From: Lachnospiraceae bacterium
GTDB lineage: Bacteria > Bacillota > Clostridia > Lachnospirales > Lachnospiraceae
Length of the DNA: 33,719 bases
NCBI GenBank assembly: GCA_021202815.1
Contig: JAJQCG010000111.1
Coordinates: 1-33,719 of the forward strand
Reading direction: 5' to 3'
Of the stretch, positions 23,304 through 30,931 are shown one piece after another. The position numbers and the translations under genes are program-made. The notes beneath the pieces are model-generated. The model did not search any database and was not told where the DNA came from. It saw only the letters and a program-made list of their open reading frames with translations. Position 1 is the first letter of the stretch. The number at the start of each line of letters is the position of its first letter.

Positions 23304-24872
23304 ATGGAACTGGAACGCAGCTACAGGAATCTGACACGCCGAAAGGGAAAGGCGGTCAGCCAGACAACACTGGAAGAGGATCTGAATGTGCCGGATCAGA
23401 AGCCGGACATTTTCCGGATTGTACACCGACAGGGAGAATTCTGGCCTGACGAAACCAGGATAGAGGCGGGAAAACTAAGGGTGCGGGGCGTATTTCTGTA
23501 TCGCATTCTGTACATTGGGGAGAACTATGAACGGATGGCGGAGGTACTGGAAGGAAGTATTCCGGTGGATGAGACGGTGTTCCTGAATGACCTGGAGGAG
23601 GGAGATATCCTGGATTTCACATGGAGTATCGAGGATATGGGGGCGTCCGCTGTCCATTTCCGCAAGGCGAATCTGAAATGTGTGCTGTGTTTCGAGGCGG
23701 AGGCATTCCGGGAGCAGCCGGTTCCGCTGGTGCAGCAGCCGGAGCAGCCGGATCTGTATTGCAGGAGTGAAACGATGCGGCTCCAGCAGGAGCTCATACA
23801 TAAAAAGGACACGCTGCGGGTGCGCGAGGATCTGAACCTGCCGCCGGGTAAGCCGAATATCCGCCGTGTGATCTGGAAGGAGGCGCGGCTGCAGGGAACG
23901 GAGCTGCGGACGGAGGAGGGGCGCCTGTCCGTGCGGGGCGAACTGTGCGTGTTTTTTCTGTATGAGAGCGATCTGGAGGACGGGCGGCTTCAGTGGATGG
24001 AACAGAGCATTCCCTTTCGGAATGAGCTGGAGTGCGAGGCCTGCAGCGCGGAGCTTTTTGGCTGCGGGACGGTCGCGCTGCAGCGCTGCGATATGGAACT
24101 GCAGCCGGATTACGACGGTGAGCCGCGGATGCTCCGCGTCGATGCGCTGCTTGAACTGACGCTTCGGTATTTCGAGGAGCGGGATTGTGAGTTCCTGAGC
24201 GATGCGTATAGTCTGTCGCGGGAGATCATCCCGAAGCGGCAGGCATACAACTGGGAATTTGTGAACAGTGCGTCCGATTTCCGGGCAAGAGTTTCCGGGC
24301 GCGTGAAGCTCGGAGAGGCAGACCCGCGGCTATTGCAGGTGCTGGCGAGCGCCGCCGATCTCCATGCAGAATACACGGAGCGTACAGAGAGGGGGCTGCT
24401 GGTCCAGGGAATGCTGGCGCTTCATGTGCTCTATGCCGCGGAGGACGACTCTCAGCCGCTGACAGGCATATCGAGCTCTTTTCCCTTTGAGTACACAGTG
24501 GAACTGCCGGACGCGGTCGCGCAGGAGAATGTGCAGATGAAGCTGGGACTTGACCAGCTCGCGGTCAGTATGCTGGACGCGCAGGAGCTGGAGGCGAAGG
24601 CCGTGATTCAGATACAGGCGCTGTGCTCTCATCCGGAGGAGCTGAGCCTTGTGGAGGAGCTGGAGGAGGAGCCGCTGGACGTGGAGCGCATCAAAACGCT
24701 GCCGGGCATGGTCGTCCATATCGTGCAGCCAGGGGAGAGTCTCTGGGATATTGCGAAGAGCCATGCCGCGACCTGCCGCGATGTAGCGGAGCTGAATGGC
24801 CTCGATGACGGAGAGCCGGAGCCCGGCAGTAAGCTTTTGCTTGTAAAGAGGATGTCCGGTATGGTATCATAG
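23304..24872 (+). CDS. DUF3794 (SPOCS) and LysM domain protein
   Basis: The 522-residue protein contains repeated DUF3794/SPOCS segments (about 35-135, 165-270 and 305-440), recognisable by PDQKPDIFRIVHRQGEF, LPPGKPNIRRVIWKEARL and KLRVRGVFLYRILYIGE / RLSVRGELCVFFLYE. It ends in a LysM domain (about 473-520: VHIVQPGESLWDIAKSHAATC, LNGLDDGEPEPGSKLLLVK). SPOCS-LysM proteins belong to clostridial sporulation; LysM binds peptidoglycan, suggesting spore coat or cortex attachment. No signal peptide is present, which fits mother-cell deposition. The next gene, ispE, starts 30 bases on. Confidence 0.92.
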   Translation: MELERSYRNLTRRKGKAVSQTTLEEDLNVPDQKPDIFRIVHRQGEFWPDETRIEAGKLRVRGVFLYRILYIGENYERMAEVLEGSIPVDETVFLNDLEEGDILDFTWSIEDMGASAVHFRKANLKCVLCFEAEAFREQPVPLVQQPEQPDLYCRSETMRLQQELIHKKDTLRVREDLNLPPGKPNIRRVIWKEARLQGTELRTEEGRLSVRGELCVFFLYESDLEDGRLQWMEQSIPFRNELECEACSAELFGCGTVALQRCDMELQPDYDGEPRMLRVDALLELTLRYFEERDCEFLSDAYSLSREIIPKRQAYNWEFVNSASDFRARVSGRVKLGEADPRLLQVLASAADLHAEYTERTERGLLVQGMLALHVLYAAEDDSQPLTGISSSFPFEYTVELPDAVAQENVQMKLGLDQLAVSMLDAQELEAKAVIQIQALCSHPEELSLVEELEEEPLDVERIKTLPGMVVHIVQPGESLWDIAKSHAATCRDVAELNGLDDGEPEPGSKLLLVKRMSGMVS

Positions 24873-24902
24873 TCCCCGAAGAGAAGACGATTCGGAGGAA
24901 AC

Positions 24903-25793
24903 ATGGGAGATACGATACATTTGAAAGCGTACGCGAAGATCAATCTGGGTCTGGATGTTCTTCGCAGACGGGAGGACGGTTACCACGAAGTGAAGATGAT
25001 CATGCAGACCGTTACGCTGCATGACGATCTGGAGCTGCGCAGGACGAGTGAGGCGGGAATACGCGTGGAGAATAATCTGCCCTATCTGCCGAAGAATGAA
25101 AATAATCTCGCCTACAGAGCGGCGAAGCTTCTGATGGATGAATTTGATATCCGGGACGGGATGGAGATCCGCCTCAATAAGCGGATACCGGTGGCTGCCG
25201 GCATGGCGGGCGGGAGCTCGGACTGCGCCGCCGTTCTGTGGGGCATGAATCTGATGTACGGGTTGGGACTTTCGATGGAGGAGCTGATGGCGCGCGGCGT
25301 CCGGCTCGGGGCTGACGTGCCCTGCTGTCTGCTGCGGGGAACCGCGCTTGCGGAAGGGATTGGCGAGAGGCTTAAACCATTGGCGCCGATGCCGCGCTGC
25401 ATGCTCCTGATTGCGCGGCCGAATATCAACGTGTCGACGTGCTTTGTCTATGAAAATCTTCATGTGGATGAGCTGCGCCCGGATCAGCATCCGGATGTGG
25501 ATGCGCTGGTCGGGGCACTGGAGCGAAAGGATCTGTTGTTCCTTGCCTCTCACATGGGCAACGTACTTGCGGACGTGACGGAGCCTTTGCATCCGGTGAT
25601 CGGCAGTATCAGGCAGTGCATGATGGAAAACGGAGCGCTCGGCGCATTGATGAGCGGCAGCGGCCCGACGGTATTTGGCATCTATAAAACACGTGCGGCG
25701 GTCAGCAGCGCATATGTGGCGCTGAAAAATTCCGGCCTGGCGAAGCAGGTCTTTACAGCCGCGCCGTACAATATCCATAAAAGACGGATATAG
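24903..25793 (+). CDS. ispE: 4-diphosphocytidyl-2-C-methyl-D-erythritol kinase
   Basis: The 296-residue GHMP kinase phosphorylates CDP-methylerythritol in the MEP route to isoprenoids, needed for undecaprenyl phosphate and quinones. AKINLGLDVLRRREDGYHEV (substrate loop), PVAAGMAGGSSDCAAVLWG (ATP-binding glycine loop), GADVPCCLLRGTALAEGIGE and LMSGSGPTVFGIY are the family motifs. Length is typical. TCGGAGGAAAC precedes ATG 24903. Confidence 0.96.
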   Translation: MGDTIHLKAYAKINLGLDVLRRREDGYHEVKMIMQTVTLHDDLELRRTSEAGIRVENNLPYLPKNENNLAYRAAKLLMDEFDIRDGMEIRLNKRIPVAAGMAGGSSDCAAVLWGMNLMYGLGLSMEELMARGVRLGADVPCCLLRGTALAEGIGERLKPLAPMPRCMLLIARPNINVSTCFVYENLHVDELRPDQHPDVDALVGALERKDLLFLASHMGNVLADVTEPLHPVIGSIRQCMMENGALGALMSGSGPTVFGIYKTRAAVSSAYVALKNSGLAKQVFTAAPYNIHKRRI

Positions 25794-25888
25794 AGAGGGG
25801 CGGGCTGTTGCCCCGCTTTCCCTGCATGGTATAGAAACGCATCTGTTCGGCGATACTCTGAGTAAAGATTGAAAAGAGGAAGCCTGAT

Positions 25889-26077
25889 ATGAGACGAAAA
25901 ATTACGACGCTGCTGTTGATCCTGTTCCTGCTCTCCACGGCAGGCGGGTATACCCTGGGGGAAACGCTCCGGGAGACGAACGGGACGGAGACGATGGCCT
26001 GGTGGAGCCTGCTTTATGAAAGACCTAATCCGGAACGCCTGCCGGTGAAGGTGAGCTTCTGGCTGGCGTCGAGGTGA
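25889..26077 (+). CDS. Small signal-anchored protein of unknown function
   Basis: The 62-residue protein starts after GAGGAA with MRRKITTLLLILFLLSTAGG, a signal or anchor helix. The rest contains GETLRETNGTETMAWWSLLYE and ends VKVSFWLASR. I recall short Lachnospiraceae proteins with the same AWWxLLYP...FWLA layout, which supports a real gene. No function is known. The position between ispE and DUF1934 suggests co-transcription. Confidence 0.62.
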   Translation: MRRKITTLLLILFLLSTAGGYTLGETLRETNGTETMAWWSLLYERPNPERLPVKVSFWLASR

Positions 26078-26145
26078 AGACGGAGTTCTGGCCTGTCAGC
26101 AGCAGGCTCTCCCGAGGGCGGCTGTACGAAAGAAGTGGTTTTTGA

Positions 26146-26574
26146 ATGAAAAAAGAAGTGACGGTGACCATTTCCGGCCTGCATATTGCGGAGGATGGAC
26201 AGCAGAAACTGGAAACAGTACACGATGGGGAATATTATGAGAAGAACGGCGTGCACTACCTGTTTTTTGACGAGCAGCAGGAGGGGCTCGCGGAGCCGGT
26301 GCGCAACCGTTATACGATGACCGCGGACAGTCTGGAGGTTCGCAGAAGCGGACCGGTGACGGCTGTCTTACATTTCCGCGCGGGCGAACGTCGGCAGAAC
26401 AGCTATCAGGTTCCGTGGGGAAATCTTTGTGTCGAATCCGATACCACGCGCGTCCGGCTCGATGCGGGCGAAAACAGGCTCGAGATGAACGTATCCTACC
26501 GGCTCAGCCTGAACGGGGAGGAGCAGGCGGACTGCGATATCCGGGTATGTGTGGAGGAAAGGAAGGAAAACTGA
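26146..26574 (+). CDS. DUF1934 (YwiB-like) beta-barrel protein
   Basis: The 142-residue protein has the lipocalin-like DUF1934 pattern: VTVTISGLH, YYEKNGVHYLFFDEQ, NRYTMTADSLEVRRSGPVTAVLHFRAGERRQNSYQVPWGNL, TTRVRLD and LEMNVSYRLSLNGEEQADCDIRV. It is probably cytoplasmic. In many Firmicutes the gene precedes argS; here the + strand series ends and a large - strand gene follows. The ribosome site is weak (GAAGTGG). Confidence 0.88.
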   Translation: MKKEVTVTISGLHIAEDGQQKLETVHDGEYYEKNGVHYLFFDEQQEGLAEPVRNRYTMTADSLEVRRSGPVTAVLHFRAGERRQNSYQVPWGNLCVESDTTRVRLDAGENRLEMNVSYRLSLNGEEQADCDIRVCVEERKEN

Positions 26575-26582
26575 CGGACAGA

Positions 26583-26652
26583 GAGGTCGGACAGCAGCGA
26601 GTGTTGTCCGGCCTCACATCATGAAAGCCCTGTTTTTGCAGAAAGGCTTTCA
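26583..26652. terminator. Two hairpins in the convergent gap between DUF1934 and the adhesin
   Basis: The first is an 11-bp stem (GAGGTCGGACA / TGTCCGGCCTC, one wobble, 26583-26615) and the second an 8-bp stem (TGAAAGCC / GGCTTTCA, 26622-26652). Neither has a good T-run, but the gap separates two convergent genes and they probably serve as 3' boundaries for both strands. Confidence 0.5.
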
Positions 26653-26659
26653 CACAGCC

Positions 26660-29600
26660 TTATTTGCTGGTTAAAAGAATCTGTGCATATCCATGGCCCG
26701 TGTTGCCGGTGGAGTAGCCGCCGGTTGGCGTCGGCATGGTCTTATTCCCGGCGATCGTCTCGGCGGTATCTACATCGAAGACATATCCTGTATAGGATAT
26801 CACGCAGCGGTTCGCTGTACTTGCTTCCTCCCAGCTGTCAGCGTTTATGTAGTATCCGCTGATATAGCTGGAGCCGCCGCCTCCGCCGCCATTGTGGTTC
26901 CCGCCGGTGCCGCCTCTGTAACCTGAGCCGCCGCCTCCGCCGTCGTTGCAGCGTCCGGAAGCGCCCTGTCCAAGCGTACCTCTGATCTGCGTTCCGGCGC
27001 TTCCCGCGTCTTCGCCGCTGCCCGCTGTTCCGGACAGGCCTCCGCCGTGGCCGCCTTTTCCGTTTTCCGCGCAGTTGTCAGAACCGCCGCCGGCGCCGGC
27101 AACCATAATCCTGGATGCCAGAGACTGTGAATTGTTCCATGCGCCCGCAACGATGCGCACGTCGGTTGCGCCTCCGCCACCATAGCCTACGCTCGCGTCG
27201 TCATTCAGGCATCTGCCGCCACCGTTCCAGCCTCCGCCGCTGCTGCTGCCCTGGCCTCCGACATAGACATACAATTCCGTGCCGGCCTCCAGATAGATTT
27301 CGCCGTAGGTGTAGCCGCCTTTTCCGCGGTAGTTTGCATTCCACGTGCCGCCTGACGCGCCCCAGAGGGCGATGGAATAGGTTCCGCTCATTGGCGCGGT
27401 GAAGGTATAATACGATCCTTTATAAATATAATCGGACTGATAATAGATCGCGTAGAAGGTAACCGGTTCTGTTATTTTCCCATAATCTTCCAGGTCGACC
27501 CCGGTTCCGTCCGGCGCTGTATTCCAGAATACATACCGATAATAGGTACGGCTTCCTTCGAGCGTCGTCGCCATCACCTGGTTCCTGTTGTACAGGAGAC
27601 TTCCGACTTCCACCTCAGCCGCCGCAAGAACCAGTTCCGCGTCTGTAATTCCGCCGGTAATCACAGTATTTTTGTCGCCGTTGCCATTGGCGTCAAAGGT
27701 CACATAGACTTTCCAGTTCGCGTACAGGGTCAGGGAATCTATGCCGGTATTGGCTCCGATGGTATTCAGCGCGGTATAGGAATCATACTGGATTCCGGTT
27801 CCGTCATCCTTCGTGTTCCATCCGGCAAATACATATCCGTCGCCCATGCCGTTAAGGCCGCCATTGTCCACATCCTTATAGGTGCCGGACGTTACATAAT
27901 TTGTACCAGCCTCTTCATCATAACCGAACATCATCGCGTTCCGGGTCGCGCCATTCGAAAATCTGGACCCATTCGCGTCGAAGTTGAGCTGGAACTTATG
28001 GATGGGCTTCAGGTCAGCCGTGACACGGAAGGTATCCTTCAGTGTCCGCCCCTTTTCGCTGTAGTAGCCTGTAATAACAAGCGGCTCAGCTGAATTCATG
28101 GTGTTGCTGACAGCAGCCGGAGACAGCGTGATATCATCAAAATCCAGCGTTCCCGCGCTCAGGCTGATGGTCGATGCGTCATCGTAAGTGACAATGATAT
28201 CTCCTCCGAGAGCCGGACTGAAGTCGGATTCCGTGAAGGTATATGTCGTCAGCGAATCGCTGCTGATCGTTTCCTCTCCGGCGTATATCAGAGTCAGCGA
28301 TACCGGTATCCGCATGTTGATCCAGTTCGCGGCTCCATTCGGTCCGTCGCCGCCGGGCGGAGGCGTATTCGGCTCCGGATCATCCGGATCGCCCCCGACA
28401 GGAATCCCAATGCCGTTATAAGCGATGATTTCAAACTCGCTTTCCGCGGCGGTGATATTGACGCTTACGACTCCGCTGCTGACGTCAAATGCAACATTCT
28501 GGCTGTCGCATTTGATCTTCTGGAGGTTGTAAAGAGCTGTCTCTGCTTCTGTAAGATCATATTCCCCAAGCGGCAGATCGGTAAAGGTACAGGAAACGTC
28601 TGCCGTGCCCTTATTAGAATCGTCGATCACAACATTTCCAGAATAAACCCTTCCCGTGTCAGCGTTTGTAAGCTGCATGACAAAGGTAAGCATGTATTCC
28701 TCTCGTTCCTCCTCCGTCATGGTTGTCGGGAAATAAATCTCGTCAAGCGTCTTATAGACCGTTATGGTTCCCAGAATATTTTTCAACCCCAGGTTCTGAT
28801 TTTCTGCGGCTTCTCTGGTGAGGGTGATTTCCTTGATCCATGCGGATCTGGCCAGTAATTCGTCCTGATCTGTGAGATAACTTTCTTCTGCCTCCGAATC
28901 CAGCTTTGCGGATGCGGCGTCATCAGCGCCGACCTGCTTTGCGGTAACTTCATACTGATCCGGTATCTGGTCGAAGACAAGATAGTAAGTTCCTGACGTC
29001 ACCCCGCGGAAATCGTATTCTCCCATAGAGTCCGTCCGGATCTGGGAAAACATATCCCCCTCCTTGTCGAAGGCCCTGACCAGCTTCACATCATCAATGA
29101 CCCGGCTGGGATCCCCGCCGTTATTTTCATCATACAGGCGGTATAAAGTGACAATGACATTGCTGACCCCCTGTTCATCATTCAGCAGAAGACCGTCGGC
29201 GTCCGCGTCCTCCCATACGGTACCCTGGATATACAGGTCGATGACGGTTGTAACGACGACTTCCGAATTCGATACGCCGTTTCCGGTAGTCACGTAAGCC
29301 TGATTGTGATAATAGTCCCCAACCTGCTGTGCCGTCAGATCTACAATATTGGCTCTCAGGGAAAAGCGAAGCGATTCCTGCCAGAGAAGCCGGGTAGTAA
29401 ATTTGATGGCAACGGCGTTCGTTGGGAGGCTGAACGTGATCTCTGTGCCGTCTATCGTGGCTGCCGCAGCCGTCCACGCAATATTTCCGGAACTTGCGCC
29501 TTCCAGCACCTGCTGTTCATCGGCCGTCCGAACCGCTGTGTCGGTCGTATAATACATACCGGCCTTGCCGTTCTCCAGCCAGGCGAGCGTATTCGCGGAG

Positions 29601-30931
29601 TCGCCGGAATCCAGGCTCACGCTGACATAATATAAATCGCCTGAAAACAGACTTCCATCGTGGCTGGTGGTCTGATCGAGCCGCTCATCTCCTACATAGG
29701 GCAGCACATCGACCATGGAAAAGTCGGAGGCATTCTGGTCCGGATTGGATGCTTCATCATTGTTGGAAACCAGGATATTCCACTGGATATCGTCCCCCAT
29801 TGTGATGGTTTCCGTGTCGGTCGACTTTGCTATTTTCGGGATCGGGTTTGCTTCCACATGGATCAGGTAGCGGACGATCCCACGTCCCGTCGCATCCTCC
29901 GCGGTGCTGTATGTCGCCTGTGCTTCTGCGAAATCTTCCTCATTGCAATCGCGTGAGGTGATGATCTCGCATGTGTGATTCCAGATGACGGAGCTGAGTC
30001 CTTCGCCGTACAGCTTATCAGAATCCGTCATATACACGGATTTCTGCGCCACCTGCTCGGAGTTGGATGCCGATTTATTCAGGTTTCCTGTCATCCTGGA
30101 TAAAATTACGGCAACAGGCACCCATTCCCCGTTTCCCGCATTGGTAACCTTGGTCCCGGATATGATTTTTACAAGCGCATCCTCCACTGTGTCGTCCGCC
30201 GCATCCGCGGCCTCCGGAATCTGTGAGCTGACTGTGACTCCGCCGCCGACCTTCAGAAGACCGGTAATGCCAGGTTCATTCGCGGAAACTGACTCTGTGA
30301 CACCGTCGGTACAGACCCACCGGTAGCTCACAATATGCGGGTTCTCACCCGTCAGCAGGGCTTCGCTGCCCTCATTGAAATCCAGAGCCTGTCCCTTTTC
30401 CAGCCTGGTATCTGTCGCGGTCACTTCCAGCTGAAAGATATGGGCTGTCGGAGTTTCCCTGATTTCCAGAGCGTCCTGCGAACCGGCAGCCGTCGAGCCG
30501 GTGCTGCTGTATTCCGTTGACACATAGGGATACAGGGCTTTGGTTTCCGGATCATCCGATGTCACATAGACATGCCCGACAGGAGAACGGGTCGTGTTCA
30601 CGGGAGTTACTGTGCAGGTTATGGTGTATTCTCCGGAGACCGTGATGTCCTGCTGCGTGAAGGACCACTTAAGATTTGGCTCTCCGCTGTCATCCAGATA
30701 ATATTCCGTGCCGTGCGGGACAGTCAGTGTGCCGACGACATTTCCGTCCGGATCAGTCAGCGTATACCGGATATCGACAAAGGCATTGTTAATGCCGTCA
30801 GGCGTATAGTCCGCTACGGCGGAAAGTGCGTCATTGGCTTCTATATAAGCAGATTTTGCCTTATAAAGAGCAGATTCCGCTTCTTCCGCGGCTTTTTGCA
30901 GGGACTCATCGCTGTCATTCTCCGCGGCGGC
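26660..30931 (-). CDS. Giant adhesin-like secreted protein, 3' part (after the frame break)
   Basis: This frame continues the 5' part after the A-run at 30937-30932 and supplies residues 905-2327 of the joined protein. In order (joined numbering): the rest of a helical spacer (to about 940), Ig-like domains, a DUF11-like segment (about 1265-1460, IAKSTDTETITMGDDIQWNI), an SdrD/CNA-B-like domain (1466-1570, GTVWEDADADGLLLNDEQGV), a prealbumin-like pilin domain (1624-1743), a Pro/Gly/Asp linker, two InlB-type repeats (1883-2074, FDANG, YVFAGWNTKDDGTG) and a glycine-rich domain like that of ALK/LTK receptors (2075-2327, GGGGATDVRI, VAGAGGGSDN). It ends YAQILLTSK, with no LPXTG, membrane helix or repeat anchor. 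As a stand-alone frame it has no good ribosome site. Confidence 0.85.
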   Translation of the reverse strand, partial: AAAENDSDESLQKAAEEAESALYKAKSAYIEANDALSAVADYTPDGINNAFVDIRYTLTDPDGNVVGTLTVPHGTEYYLDDSGEPNLKWSFTQQDITVSGEYTITCTVTPVNTTRSPVGHVYVTSDDPETKALYPYVSTEYSSTGSTAAGSQDALEIRETPTAHIFQLEVTATDTRLEKGQALDFNEGSEALLTGENPHIVSYRWVCTDGVTESVSANEPGITGLLKVGGGVTVSSQIPEAADAADDTVEDALVKIISGTKVTNAGNGEWVPVAVILSRMTGNLNKSASNSEQVAQKSVYMTDSDKLYGEGLSSVIWNHTCEIITSRDCNEEDFAEAQATYSTAEDATGRGIVRYLIHVEANPIPKIAKSTDTETITMGDDIQWNILVSNNDEASNPDQNASDFSMVDVLPYVGDERLDQTTSHDGSLFSGDLYYVSVSLDSGDSANTLAWLENGKAGMYYTTDTAVRTADEQQVLEGASSGNIAWTAAAATIDGTEITFSLPTNAVAIKFTTRLLWQESLRFSLRANIVDLTAQQVGDYYHNQAYVTTGNGVSNSEVVVTTVIDLYIQGTVWEDADADGLLLNDEQGVSNVIVTLYRLYDENNGGDPSRVIDDVKLVRAFDKEGDMFSQIRTDSMGEYDFRGVTSGTYYLVFDQIPDQYEVTAKQVGADDAASAKLDSEAEESYLTDQDELLARSAWIKEITLTREAAENQNLGLKNILGTITVYKTLDEIYFPTTMTEEEREEYMLTFVMQLTNADTGRVYSGNVVIDDSNKGTADVSCTFTDLPLGEYDLTEAETALYNLQKIKCDSQNVAFDVSSGVVSVNITAAESEFEIIAYNGIGIPVGGDPDDPEPNTPPPGGDGPNGAANWINMRIPVSLTLIYAGEETISSDSLTTYTFTESDFSPALGGDIIVTYDDASTISLSAGTLDFDDITLSPAAVSNTMNSAEPLVITGYYSEKGRTLKDTFRVTADLKPIHKFQLNFDANGSRFSNGATRNAMMFGYDEEAGTNYVTSGTYKDVDNGGLNGMGDGYVFAGWNTKDDGTGIQYDSYTALNTIGANTGIDSLTLYANWKVYVTFDANGNGDKNTVITGGITDAELVLAAAEVEVGSLLYNRNQVMATTLEGSRTYYRYVFWNTAPDGTGVDLEDYGKITEPVTFYAIYYQSDYIYKGSYYTFTAPMSGTYSIALWGASGGTWNANYRGKGGYTYGEIYLEAGTELYVYVGGQGSSSGGGWNGGGRCLNDDASVGYGGGGATDVRIVAGAWNNSQSLASRIMVAGAGGGSDNCAENGKGGHGGGLSGTAGSGEDAGSAGTQIRGTLGQGASGRCNDGGGGGSGYRGGTGGNHNGGGGGGSSYISGYYINADSWEEASTANRCVISYTGYVFDVDTAETIAGNKTMPTPTGGYSTGNTGHGYAQILLTSK

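Noticed and set aside
26680-27260. Repetitive GCC/CCG-rich DNA with several + strand frames
   Set aside because: This is the codon pattern of the adhesin's glycine-rich domain on the - strand, not a separate repeat element or gene.
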